Origin: Chroococcidiopsis sp. CCMEE 29
GTDB taxonomy: Bacteria > Cyanobacteriota > Cyanobacteriia > Cyanobacteriales > Chroococcidiopsidaceae
NCBI RefSeq assembly: GCF_023558375.1
Contig: NZ_CP083762.1
Span: 336,273-400,272 of the forward strand
Reading direction: 5' to 3'
DNA: 64,000 bases
Both the position numbers and the translations under genes were made by a program. The notes beneath the pieces are model-generated. The model saw nothing but the letters and a program-made list of their open reading frames with translations, was not told the DNA's origin and did no database searches. Numbering within the stretch: the stretch's first letter is position 1; the number at the start of each line of letters is the position of its first letter. Shown one piece after another: positions 1 through 7,826 of this stretch.

Positions 1-97
1 AGAAACTCAGCTTGCTTTCTTGCTTTAGACTTAAACATAAAAATAACTGAAACCTGCTATTTATAAAGATTCCTAACGCCAGTATTGAGTGCTTGTA

Positions 98-279
98 TTA
101 AATTTCAATCGTCTCTTGTCCAGCTTGGTCTGCTGCAATCGGAATTGCCAATCGTAAAATCACGGGCAACAACTTGAAGCTTCGGTAAACAGCAGTAGCA
201 ACCGCATATTGAGTTAAGGTTGTTTCAAACCGCAGCCAGTGTAGTGAATTATCTTTTTCCTGAATGTGTGATCGTCTTT
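98..279 (-). pseudogene. C-terminal remnant of an unknown protein
   Basis: The minus strand is open for about 60 codons and ends in TAA at 98-100. The translation is protein-like (a run reading LHWLRFETTLTQYAVATAV, then LLPVILRLAIPIAADQ), but it has no start codon and meets a stop just upstream, next to the repeat array. I do not recognise the family. It is probably the tail of a gene cut off when the partition cassette or its repeats arrived. The remaining bases before parA hold no other gene that I can see. Confidence 0.3.
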
Positions 280-285
280 AGACGT

Positions 286-349
286 GCAAACATCTAGACA
301 TCTGGACATTCAAACATCTAAATGTTTAATTATCTAAGCGTTTAGATGT
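286..349. repeat. Left 8-bp repeat array, candidate parS/operator
   Basis: Eight consecutive octamers lie in exact 8-bp register. On the minus strand most match ATGTYTRG or ATGTTTGM (for example CTAGACAT, CTGGACAT and TCAAACAT read on the plus strand). The same octamers occur in the opposite orientation downstream of the partition genes. Ribbon-helix-helix partition proteins are known to bind short tandem repeats (the 7-bp repeats of the pSM19035 omega protein are the model), so this is inferred to be both the centromere and the parA operator. Confidence 0.6.
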
Positions 350-384
350 CTGGTAGCATCGCCTCAAGCATGATGAGGCTGGTG

Positions 385-978
385 ATGATTATTACTGTTG
401 CATCGTTCAAGGGTGGTGTGGGGAAAACAACCACTGCCCTCCATCTGGCCACCTACTTTCAAAATAAGGCTGCCACGCTGTTAGTCGATGGCGACTTAAA
501 TCGGAGTGCGCTGGATTGGTCAACCCGGGGCAGCTTGCCTTTCAAAGTTGTGGATGAAAAACAAGCGGTCAAATATGCTCGGCAGTACGAGCACATTGTC
601 ATCGACACGCCGGCTCGACCGAATACAGAAGAGCTGAAGACAATTGCTGAAGGGTGCGATTTGCTGGTCCTGCCAACCAGCCCCGATGCGCTAGCAATGG
701 GTGCAACACTTCAGATGGTTGATTTTTTGGGAACGCTTGATACTAATTACCGCATCTTAATTACTTTAATTCCTCCCCATCCCAGTCGGGTTGGAGAAGA
801 AGCCAAGGCTGCTATAGAACGTGCTGGGCTGCCTATTTTCAAATCAGGAATTCGACGGCTAGCTGTGTTTCAGCGGGCTGCTCTGGAAGGAATACCCGTC
901 AATGCTGTCAAGGGAGATGCCTACTCTGGTATCGCCTGGCGCTGCTACTACGAGGTAGGGCAGGAGATTTTGCCATGA
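385..978 (+). CDS. parA: ParA family partition ATPase
   Basis: This is a small (197-residue) deviant Walker-A ATPase of the ParA/MinD superfamily, which moves plasmid copies by ATP-dependent DNA binding. The P-loop KGGVGKTT lies at residues 9-16 from the chosen start, and DTPAR marks the Walker B-like strand. An in-frame ATG exists at 346, but the ATG at 385 has GAGG six bases upstream and gives the family's usual N-terminus (MIITVASFKGG). The short form lacking an N-terminal HTH is type Ib, which pairs with small ribbon-helix-helix partners, as here. The stop overlaps the next start in ATGA, indicating translational coupling. The upstream octamer array probably serves for autoregulation. Confidence 0.9.
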   Translation: MIITVASFKGGVGKTTTALHLATYFQNKAATLLVDGDLNRSALDWSTRGSLPFKVVDEKQAVKYARQYEHIVIDTPARPNTEELKTIAEGCDLLVLPTSPDALAMGATLQMVDFLGTLDTNYRILITLIPPHPSRVGEEAKAAIERAGLPIFKSGIRRLAVFQRAALEGIPVNAVKGDAYSGIAWRCYYEVGQEILP

Positions 979-1259
979 CAAAAAAGAAAGATGGCAGCCG
1001 ATTTGATCACCTTTTTAGCGCTGCTAAAACACCATTACCAACTTCAGAAACTCCTCCCCGAACTGAGGCTAGCCCTACAACCGAGCCGTTGTCGAAAAAG
1101 AGTAAAAGCTCGGACCCCGATTATATGCGAACGACTGTTTATTTACCCAAGAAGCTGCACCGGCGGCTAAAGTCGGCGGCAGTTGATGAGGAGAAAGAGA
1201 TTAGCGAAATTGTTGAAGAGTTAGTAGCAAACTGGTTGGCATCAAGAGAAAATGTCTAG
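975..1259 (+). CDS. Small ribbon-helix-helix partition partner (ParB/ParG-like)
   Basis: This 94-residue protein has a charged, disordered first half rich in Ser, Pro, Thr and Lys and a C-terminal Arc/MetJ/CopG-like ribbon-helix-helix domain (RTTVYLPKKLHRRLKSAA, then a helix to residue 90). It overlaps parA by four bases (ATGA). Position, size and fold match the centromere-binding partners of type Ib ParA proteins such as ParG and omega. It would bind the octamer arrays that flank the operon, and the first octamer of the right array overlaps its stop codon. The disordered N-terminus could stimulate the ATPase, as in ParG; that is inference. Confidence 0.75.
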   Translation: MTKKKDGSRFDHLFSAAKTPLPTSETPPRTEASPTTEPLSKKSKSSDPDYMRTTVYLPKKLHRRLKSAAVDEEKEISEIVEELVANWLASRENV

Positions 1260-1326
1260 ATGTTTGAATGTTTAGATGTTTAAACATCTGAAAGTTTGGA
1301 TGTCTATTGGATGTCTAGATGTTGCT
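1252..1326. repeat. Right 8-bp repeat array, candidate parS
   Basis: Octamers ATGTCTAG, ATGTTTGA, ATGTTTAG and ATGTTTAA begin at 1252, 1260, 1268 and 1276. Variant units follow at 1284, 1292 and 1300, and after a 3-bp slip more copies begin at 1311 and 1319. The array starts inside the stop codon of the RHH gene and mirrors the left array, so the two point in opposite directions around parA and its partner. Confidence 0.6.
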
Positions 1327-1375
1327 AGCTGCTGAATGCAGTACTATAAGCCCAGCCAGTAAATCATGCTCGCCT

Positions 1376-1396
1376 CAGCCCTTCGGGGCTGTTTTA
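1376..1396 (+). terminator. Rho-independent terminator of the partition operon
   Basis: CAGCCC, a TTCG tetraloop and GGGCTG are followed by GTTTTATGTT. It lies on the plus strand 117 bases after the RHH gene stop, beyond the repeat array. Confidence 0.7.
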
Positions 1397-1499
1397 TGTT
1401 GGGACGGCGAGCGATCGCACTCTAGAAAACAGCTGGGAGTAGTATAAATGTACTTGTGCTAATCAGTGGCCACTCTCTTATGCAGTTAGCTCCGGCTGC

Positions 1500-1534
1500 A
1501 CAAGAAAACCCCGACAGCTAACGCTGGGTCGGGG
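1500..1534 (-). terminator. Rho-independent terminator, minus strand
   Basis: The minus strand reads CCCCGAC, a short inner stem, then GTCGGGG followed by TTTTCTTG. The stem arms are 1509-1518 and 1523-1534. It lies about 85 bases downstream of the minus-strand gene ending at 1619 and probably terminates it. The rest of 1397-1618 shows no gene, only a GCGATCGC octamer near 1408. Confidence 0.65.
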
Positions 1535-1618
1535 CAGTACCCTCAAGGGGGTGTGTCTCTGCCGTCTATGACGGTTTACCCTTACTAGGATGACCTCTAG
1601 AAAGCAGTGGCGGCAACG

Positions 1619-1942
1619 CTAGGCTGCTTTCAACCACTGCTCGTGCCAGTAATGACCGTCATCCTTACCCACCATCCAGGGACAGTCGGGATTGTCTACC
1701 CATAGCGGCAAATACCACCATCCCTCCGGCTCGTATCCTGTGGGATTGTAGATCGCGCCGATAATAGCAACACGACCATACCGCATGCCCTCCTCGCTTT
1801 TCCAAGGAGCGATCGCCTCTTGTCCAATGTGAAATCGGGGACGTGGGAGGTTTGGTAGCTCAAATGAGGATGCAGACCTTGTTGGAGGTAAAACAGCAAC
1901 AGCTCCTGCACAACCGAGTAAAAACTGGCGGCGGGTTCTCAT
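1619..1942 (-). CDS. Small exported protein with Tat-type leader
   Basis: The start at 1942 is chosen because GGGAGG lies 8 bases upstream; an upstream in-frame ATG at 1972 has no such site. The 107-residue product begins MRTRRQFLLGCAGAVAVLPP. This is a twin-arginine leader (RRQFL) with a Cys in a lipobox-like LLGC context, so the protein may be a Tat-exported lipoprotein. The mature part is short and rich in Trp and Tyr, with no family I recognise (PRFHIGQEAIAPW, GWWYLPLWVDNPDCPW). Transcription probably ends at the hairpin near 1500-1534. Confidence 0.65.
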   Translation of the reverse strand: MRTRRQFLLGCAGAVAVLPPTRSASSFELPNLPRPRFHIGQEAIAPWKSEEGMRYGRVAIIGAIYNPTGYEPEGWWYLPLWVDNPDCPWMVGKDDGHYWHEQWLKAA

Positions 1943-2162
1943 TCTGCTACCTCCCTTGCTACTCCTTGGCAAGCTACAAGTTCAAACCGTTTGCTTTCAG
2001 GGAAGCAAACTTCTTTAAGTTTCTGTGACATGATTGATTAAATCTCCTAACTTTTTTGGGAGTGCAGCCGTTGACCCTTCTGATGTGGAGTCTTTGGGGT
2101 CAACGGCATTGGTGCAAGCTCTATCTCTTCAGATCAGGTTCGAGCTTGGAGGCTTTTCCTTT

Positions 2163-2373
2163 CTAGAACGACGAAGTTACCAAGATTTGGGGACAAGCAA
2201 GGCTTGTGCTGCGCCTGGTCTTTTTGGTCAAAGCACAACACCCCATAGTCAAGTCAGCTCGCTTGGCGATGTAGTAGTCACATTGCCCACAAGTTAGAGC
2301 AAATTCCGACTCTGGGTTATCTAGGATTTCTGGCTCATAGCGGTACTTGATACAGGTAACGCTGTGTGCTTCA
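2163..2373 (-). pseudogene. 3' part of a Cys-rich gene split by an IS630
   Basis: About 70 codons are open on the minus strand, from the IS630 left end to a TAG at 2163-2165. The peptide is coherent and Cys-rich (VTCIKYRYEPEILDNPE, LTCGQCDYYIAKRADLT, GCC), suggesting a small metal-binding protein. The likely 5' part lies on the far side of the IS630 at 5368-5421. The two halves do not join in frame with a simple TA duplication, so the exact original junction is unclear. The 220 bases from 1943 to 2162 hold nothing that I recognise. Confidence 0.4.
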
Positions 2374-2670
2374 TAGCGAATTTCAATTGAATAGATTAAA
2401 GTAAGAAAAGGAGAAGAGCCTGATGAAACGGTAAGATGAAGCCATACTCAACAGATTTACGCCTGAAAATTATCGAAGCTAAGCACAAGAATAACGAATC
2501 AATGGGGCAACTAGCTGAGCGATTTGGGGTAAGTTACAGTTTTGTCAGCCGGCTGTTAAAGCGTTATGAAGCAACAGCAAGCGTAGAACCGAATCCTCAT
2601 GGAGGAGGAAAACCTCCCTTACTCAACTCTCGACAAATAGAAATATTAAACCAATTAGTTGAAGAAGATA

Positions 2671-3689
2671 TAGCGATTCTCAAATAGATGAAGTACAGTA
2701 ACAGCAGTGAGTAAACCAATGGTAAAGGTCTGGCTCGGAGATTTGTTGGTATGCTTGTGTTATTGCCACATCTAACGCTTGATAAGTTCTTGCTCCAATC
2801 ATCCGTAAGATACCTTTGAGCTTGGACCAGCAATTTTCAATTGGTGAAAAATCAGGTGAATAGGGAGGCAAATAAAGGACTTTTCCTCCGGCATTTTGAA
2901 TAGCTTTTTCGACTTCTTTGCTTTTATGAATGCTGCAATTATCTAATACTACACAGGCTCCCTTCCATAACGAAGGCACCAACTTCCGCACAATAAAAGC
3001 TTCAAATGTGATGCCATCTATTGCTCCTAAGACATTGAAAAAAGTTAATACTTGTCGGCAGGTGATGGCACTGACCATTGAGACACTTTTGCCTCGTTTT
3101 TGGGGGCGAGTTCCGTAGGCTCTTTTTCCCTTCAAGGCACGGGCGTATAGTCTCACCATCGCGAGATTGACCCCAGCCTCATCAATGAAGATTAAGTCTT
3201 CCACTCGAATCTCTCGGATCGTTTCCCAAAATTCTCCCCTGAGCTTGAGTACTCGCTCACTTTCTTTTTCTGCCGCATGCAGTGTTTTTTTTTACTGTCA
3301 TCTTGAGTTTTTGAGTCATTCTTCCCATCGTGGCGCGACTGAGATTCACTGCCGTTTTTTCTTGGAACAGATGAACTAGTTCTTTGAGGGTGGCATCGTT
3401 ATTTGCTTCAATTAATTCACTCAGAATCACCAGTTGTTCTGAGTTAAGTTTGAGTTTGACTCCTCCCGCAAATGGCTTCGCTGCAATTTCTCCTGTTTCC
3501 CGATACTGTTTGAGTAGCTTTTGAATAAAACTCAATGCCACACAGAAACGTTGAGCTAGTTGACGTTGAGAAATCTTTTCGTTCTCATATACATGGATGA
3601 TTTTTTGGCGAAAGTCAAGAGAGTATGCTTTCATCTTTTCAGTCGGAGCAATTTCCTCCCACTGTACCTGAGTTATTTGAGAATCGCTA
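2671..3689 (-). mobile_element. IS630-family element B, nested in A
   Basis: This 1019-bp element has inverted ends TAGCGATTCTCAAATA and TATTTGAGAATCGCTA, flanked by a TA duplication at 2669-2670 and 3690-3691. It is inserted in the opposite orientation to the host transposase gene. Its ends resemble those of element A, so the two are relatives. Confidence 0.92.
2680..3634 (-). pseudogene. IS630 transposase B with frameshift in an A-run
   Basis: The N-terminal half (3634 to about 3290, MKAYSLDFRQKIIHVYE, HTH domains) and the C-terminal DDE half (about 3290 to 2680, [35 protein letters not shown]... family motif) are in different frames. The switch falls at nine consecutive A residues on the minus strand near 3286-3294. 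The related element A has an in-frame run at the same place. This is either a one-base slip mutation or a site rescued by transcriptional slippage, which is known for several IS families. Confidence 0.85.
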
Positions 3690-4057
3690 TAACGATGCTA
3701 CCTTACAGCAGTTAAGCGTTAGGTTAACCGAAAAAACTGGGATAAAAGTAAGCATCCCTACCATTTGCCGCCTTTTACAAAAATTGGAGTTAACTAGAAA
3801 AAAAAAGACTCTTCATGCTAATGAAGCCGAATCTGAACGAGTGAAAAAACTGAGAAGCCAAGATTGGACAACCATTAGAGAAGTTTGCCTCAAAGATTTG
3901 GTTTTTATCGATGAAACTGGTGTTAATCTAGCTATGAATCGTCGTTATGCTAGAGCTAAAAAAGGCAAGAGAGCCTATAGTAAATGTCCTGATAATCGCG
4001 GCAATAATGTCACCATGATTGGCGCAATTGCTCCAACAGGAATTCTTGCTCCTTTTA

Positions 4058-4998
4058 GAAACTGTTTGTAAATGTATATGAACAGGAAGCTACTTTAGCC
4101 CATAGATGCGCGATATCAAGAGAAGCCCTGTCACCTTACTTCAGGATATGAGCCAGCCATACTACGACACAGACCTCACCGATGAGGAATGGGAGCAGAT
4201 TAAACCTCTGCTGCCCCCAGAAAAGCCCCAGGGCAAGCATCGAGAAGTGGATGTGCAGGAGGTACTTAATGCCATTTTCTACCGAGCGGACAATGGGATC
4301 AAATGGCGTGCCTTACCGAGCGATTTTCCGGCTTGGCAAACTGTGTATGGGTACTTCCGGTTAGGGGTGCGTCTAGGGATTTGGGAGCAAATCAACGGAG
4401 TACTCGTGCGCCGAGTACGAACTGCTGAGGGACGGGATGCAGACCCTAGCCTGGCAATTATAGACACTCAGTCCGTTAAACTCGGACAAAAAGGGGGGAG
4501 GAACAAGGCTTTGATGGGAACAAAAGGGTCAAAGGACGCAAGCGCCATATTGTGACCGATGTTTTAGGGTTAGTGCTGGGTTGTTATGTCCCCTCTGCCA
4601 ACACGGCGGATGTCAAAGCAGCCCCTGCGGTCTTGCTATGGGTATTAGAAATGTTCAAGCAAATTGTCAAAGTGTTGGCTGACCAAGGATATCGAGGGGA
4701 TTTAGGAGCATTGATTGAGCAGTTTTTTGCTCAGCAACAGCGGCAAGTCCAGTTGGAGTTGAGCCAACGTCCTAGCGATGCAAAAGGCTTTCAAGTGGAA
4801 CACAAGCGGTGGATTGTTGAACGCACATGGACATGGTTGGAAAATGCTCGTATTCTTACTCGTGACTATGAACGGTTACCGGAGAACCACGAGGGGATGG
4901 TTTATGTTGTCATGATCCGGCTCATGCTTCGGCGACTAACAAAGAACTGCCGAACCTGGCAACCTAAAACTGCTTAATAAGCATTTACAAACAGTTTC
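4058..4998 (+). mobile_element. IS5-family element C, nested in A
   Basis: This 941-bp element has inverted ends GAAACTGTTTGTAAATG and CATTTACAAACAGTTTC and a 3-bp target duplication TTA at 4055-4057 and 4999-5001. A TNA trinucleotide duplication is typical of the IS5 group that includes IS1031 and IS427. Confidence 0.92.
4148..4977 (+). pseudogene. IS5 transposase, two frames
   Basis: The first frame runs from 4148 (MSQPYYDTDLTDEEWEQIKP) to the LAIIDTQSVKLGQKGG motif. The second continues GFDGNKRVKGRKRHIVTDVLG to the C-terminal RWIVERTWTWLENARIL motif and ends at 4977. The switch lies in the run AAAAAGGGGGGAGG near 4488-4501. IS5-group elements of this type often use programmed frameshifting at such a run, so the gene may still be expressed as a fusion; a simple frameshift mutation is the alternative. 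Confidence 0.85.
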
Positions 4999-5367
4999 TT
5001 ACATTTGAGGGCTGGACAAATCAAGAGGCGTTTCTTACTTATGTTACCCAAGTACTTGTACCCGAACTTTGGTCAGGGGCTTGTGTAGTCATGGATAATT
5101 TACCTGCACATAAGGCTATAAAAGTTCGAGCAGCGATTGAATCTGTTGGAGCTTCAGTTAAATTCTTGCCTCCTTATTCCCTTGATTTTAATCCAATTGA
5201 GAATTGTTGGTCCTCACTGAAAGAATTTTTAAGAACCAAAGAATCTCGTACTTATGAAGAACTTAACCGAGCTATTGATAAAGCCATCAATTTAATCACG
5301 GACAAAGATATAGTTGGCTGGTTTACTCACTGCTGTTATTATATTCAACTCAATTGAAAATCGCTAT

Positions 5368-5421
5368 CAACACTCTGGTCGTACATAATGTAAACAACTC
5401 CTGCTTTTTAGTGGGTTTCAT
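5368..5421 (-). pseudogene. Probable 5' part of the split Cys-rich gene
   Basis: An ATG at 5419-5421 opens MKPTKKQELFTLCTTRVL up to the right end of IS630-A. Together with the 2163-2373 fragment it would give a roughly 90-residue Cys-rich protein. There is no strong ribosome binding site, and the joint is one base off, so the assignment is tentative. Confidence 0.3.
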
Positions 5422-5503
5422 GAAAGGCGATCGCAGAACTTTGGTAGGGGACGCGATCGCCTTTGGCTTTTGGGCAGTTTTAGGTGATACCCAGCACCAG
5501 GGA

Positions 5504-6058
5504 CTAGGCGACTAGATCGCTAAGCGTGATCTTGCCGGCTAGGACATCTGCTAACTCGGAGAGCCGCATTGTGTTATAGCGACGGACTTTGAATTGAGAA
5601 GCTAACCGCTTACAGCGACGGATGCCGATGTCAATCAGCTGCTGGCGAGTAGCTAGTTGTAGTTGTACTACTGGCACGACGACTGTGGGCAGCCTGGGTT
5701 TAGCCATCGCGATCGCATCTGGTAATTGGGCGGCGTAAATTTCTGCGGCAGGCAGATTGCCCATAACCCAGTCCAGCGTTGCGACTTGTGTTCGTGCAGA
5801 TGGTAGCAACAGCTGCTGTTTGACGATCGGTTGCTCAGCTGGCAGCGTGATCGCTCTCTGCTGAACTGGCAGCAACCAAGGATCGATCTCAGTTGGCAAA
5901 TCTACAACTGGCTGCGGCTCAACGGCTGATTGAGCTGGCACCGATGGCTGTGCGCTTGACCAAAGCTGTACGACACCGTATACAAAGTTGACAACTAGCA
6001 GTGCGGTAAAAGAAAGCGCGATCGCGACGATTGAGTGGGTCAAAATAACTTGGAACAT
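5504..6058 (-). CDS. Hypothetical membrane-anchored protein
   Basis: The 184-residue product has one N-terminal membrane segment (about residues 5-31, VAIALSFTALLVVNFVYGVV), a Pro- and Gln-rich middle region and a basic C-terminal domain (about residues 135-184, beginning TRQQLIDIGIRRCKRLASQ and ending LADVLAGKITLSDLVA). I do not recognise the family. The C-terminus has the look of a small helical nucleic-acid-binding domain, but that is only an impression. AAGGAT precedes the start by 8 bases. The gene diverges from the RHH regulator at 6235 across a region rich in palindromes. Confidence 0.6.
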   Translation of the reverse strand: MFQVILTHSIVAIALSFTALLVVNFVYGVVQLWSSAQPSVPAQSAVEPQPVVDLPTEIDPWLLPVQQRAITLPAEQPIVKQQLLLPSARTQVATLDWVMGNLPAAEIYAAQLPDAIAMAKPRLPTVVVPVVQLQLATRQQLIDIGIRRCKRLASQFKVRRYNTMRLSELADVLAGKITLSDLVA

Positions 6059-6106
6059 GAGAAAAATCCTTATGGGGAGCGTTATGTAGAGAATTTGCTC
6101 AACCCT

Positions 6107-6195
6107 TGATACTATTAGTATAACCTGCTGGTAAATTAAAGTAGTGCTACTTTACGGATTATTTACACTTTTTCAAGTACTAAAGTAGTTGTACT
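6107..6195. promoter_or_regulatory. Palindromic operator cluster between divergent genes
   Basis: There is a perfect palindrome TAAAGTAG-TG-CTACTTTA at 6137-6154. A second TAAAGTAG at 6181-6188 lies inside AGTAC...GTACT arms (6176-6195), and ATACT-ATT-AGTAT lies near 6108. The cluster sits upstream of an RHH gene and a divergent membrane-protein gene. The RHH protein is the obvious candidate to bind here and repress itself. Confidence 0.5.
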
Positions 6196-6234
6196 AGTGT
6201 ATTTATGTAATTAACTGTGAGTTGAGATAACAGT

Positions 6235-6453
6235 ATGATTGAGGTAAAAGAACAGCATGGCGGAGTGACTGTAATGCCCTTACCTCGCAATTCGGACAAA
6301 ATTCAAGTTAGCGTTTACTTGGACAAGCAACTAAAAGAGCGTGTCGCAAAATTAGCACGAAAGCAAAGACGGTCTGTAAGCAATTTAATAGAGGTGCTCT
6401 GCGAGCAAGCCGTAGAAGGAGCGGAGCAAGAGGAAGCTAAACGTGCAAGCTAG
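6235..6453 (+). CDS. Ribbon-helix-helix DNA-binding protein
   Basis: This 72-residue CopG/Arc-type protein has the beta strand KIQVSVYLDKQLKERVAKLA at about residues 22-41, followed by the helix SVSNLIEVLCEQAVEGA. Such proteins are dimeric repressors, often antitoxins or plasmid copy-number and transfer regulators. No toxin-like gene follows directly; the next gene is HicB-like. The palindromes immediately upstream suggest autoregulation. Confidence 0.75.
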   Translation: MIEVKEQHGGVTVMPLPRNSDKIQVSVYLDKQLKERVAKLARKQRRSVSNLIEVLCEQAVEGAEQEEAKRAS

Positions 6454-6566
6454 CAATAGCAGCAATCGCCTCAAAATAACTGACCGAACAATTTGAACGA
6501 TAGTGAGCCCTACTGAAGCTTGTACGGTTGGGTCGCATGTCCCTGATTGAAGTGCGGAGGCTTCGG

Positions 6567-6740
6567 ATGATTGAAGAATTAACGATAGAAACCGAACTAG
6601 AGCACGAAAGTGATCGCTGGATTGCTGAAGTGCCAGAAAATCCTGGCGTATTGGTATATGGTTCTAGCGAGCCTGAAGCGATCAAGAAAGCTAAGCTCTT
6701 GGCACTGCGGGTACTGGCAGAACGATTGGAGCACAATTAA
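6567..6740 (+). CDS. HicB-like small protein
   Basis: The start at 6567 is set by GGAGG six bases upstream, giving 57 residues. The fold pattern (a strand ELEHESDRWIAEVPENPGV, then YGSSEPEAIKKAKLLALRV) is that of the partial RNase H fold of HicB-like antitoxins. No hicA-type toxin lies next to it, so it is an orphan or has another partner. It is followed by a Uma2 nuclease gene 98 bases downstream. Confidence 0.6.
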   Translation: MIEELTIETELEHESDRWIAEVPENPGVLVYGSSEPEAIKKAKLLALRVLAERLEHN

Positions 6741-6838
6741 TCTGCTCCAGAAATAGAAAACCTCTTTCGTTTGAAGCCAATATCCCTAAGTGATTAGTTA
6801 ATACAGGAAGTCGCAGTGAAGTATCTAGAGGTCTGATT

Positions 6839-7438
6839 ATGGTTCAAGCAACTAGACCCCTTACTTTTGAAGAATTTTTAGAGTCCCGCCCCGAAGACGG
6901 ACGCTTTGAACTTGTAAATGGAGAAATCGTGCGGATACTCGCCACTAGACAGCACGACAATGTTGCCGAATTTATCAGCGATACGTTCAAAGCTGAAAAA
7001 AATCGGCTACAAATGCCATTTAGAGTTTCCGGTCGAATTGTGGTCAGAACGCAAACTTCAGACGGCAGAATACAAGGTCGCCATCCTGATGTCAGCGTAG
7101 TAGACCAAGTTCTTTGGGACTCAAACCCACTTGCTTACTCTGCCCTCAGCGAACCTTTGCAGTTAGCTGTCGAGGTAGTATCGACTAATTGGGAAGATGA
7201 TTATGTCGACAAGCTAGACGAGTACCAGCGCTTGGGCATCAAGGAATACTGGATCGTGGACTATTTAGCAATTGGCCCTCGCTCCTATCTTGGCAATCCC
7301 AAAGTGCCAACAGTTTTCGTTCATCAGCTAGTTGATGGTAAATATCAAGTGCAATCGTTCAAGGAAAGCAATCGCATTATCTCTCCCACATTTAACGAAT
7401 TGCAGCTGACGGTTGAGCAGATTCTAGAGCAGGTTTGA
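6839..7438 (+). CDS. Uma2-family (DUF820) PD-(D/E)XK nuclease-like protein
   Basis: This 199-residue protein has the family signature: N-terminal LTFEEFLESRPEDGRFELVNGEIV, a central HPDVSVVD and LAVEVVSTNWEDDYVDKLDEY, then GIKEYWIVD. These carry the Asp, Glu and Lys residues expected in a restriction-endonuclease-like core. Uma2 proteins are numerous in cyanobacteria and their role is unsettled. The C-terminal end and the bases after the stop are partly repeated 350 bp downstream. Confidence 0.85.
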   Translation: MVQATRPLTFEEFLESRPEDGRFELVNGEIVRILATRQHDNVAEFISDTFKAEKNRLQMPFRVSGRIVVRTQTSDGRIQGRHPDVSVVDQVLWDSNPLAYSALSEPLQLAVEVVSTNWEDDYVDKLDEYQRLGIKEYWIVDYLAIGPRSYLGNPKVPTVFVHQLVDGKYQVQSFKESNRIISPTFNELQLTVEQILEQV

Positions 7439-7689
7439 GGCGCGAATCCATGCCCAAAATCCCTGACTGCGAGCGCTGGCGAAAGTACTCCAAAACTACG
7501 GCGAGTTTCTCACTCTTTTGGGCCAATTAACAAAATCTCAGTTTTTCATTAGTATCTCTGGCTCGATAAACGTTTACATACATAAGCGCTTGCAAAATTG
7601 TGATTGTTGTTTGTGCAAATGCACAATCTGGAAGCTCTGAAAGTCAAAATGTGTTTGGCAAATGTCCGTAGCGTAGAAATCTCGTGGGA

Positions 7690-7789
7690 GCTAGGTTGTT
7701 ACTGGAGGGTTTTTAGATGCGATCGCATTATGTTGCCCACTGTCAGCAAGATGCAATTGATGGTAGAAAAGATTTTGGAGCAGGCGTAA
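7690..7789 (+). pseudogene. C-terminal remnant of a second Uma2 gene
   Basis: The last 34 codons (ending LPTVSKMQLMVEKILEQA) resemble the Uma2 end at 7438 (SPTFNELQLTVEQILEQV), and the following bases GGCGCGAATCC occur after both stops. This is the decayed tail of a former tandem duplicate. Confidence 0.6.
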
Positions 7790-7826
7790 GGCGCGAATCC
7801 TTACAGACAAAACTACTATTTACACA

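Larger units (their letters stand above)
2436..5357 (+). pseudogene. IS630 transposase A, interrupted twice
   Basis: The gene lies in three blocks: 2436-2670 (N-terminal HTH, MKPYSTDLRLKIIEAK), 3692-4057 (second HTH and first DDE strand, VFIDETGVNLAM) and 5002-5357 ([10 protein letters not shown], then [18 protein letters not shown]). Excising element B with one TA gives GAA GAA GAT AAC GAT, and excising element C with one TTA gives CCT TTT ACA TTT GAG; both restore an uninterrupted frame. The DDE triad (DE, D, E of NPIEN) is intact in the reconstruction, so the gene was functional before the insertions. Confidence 0.9.
2374..5366 (+). mobile_element. IS630-family element A, carrying two nested IS elements
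   Basis: The terminal inverted repeats are TAGCGAATTTCAATTGA on the left and its near complement ending TTTTCGCTA-like on the right (TCAATTGAAAATCGCTA). Without the nested IS630 (2671-3689 plus TA) and IS5 (4058-4998 plus TTA) the element is about 1.03 kb, normal for the family. Both insertions lie inside its transposase gene. The flanks do not show a clear TA duplication. Confidence 0.85.

Noticed and set aside
2034-2297. An 87-codon open frame on the plus strand
   Set aside because: It lies opposite the Cys-rich minus-strand fragment, has no ribosome binding site and reads as low-quality protein; the minus strand gives the convincing peptide.
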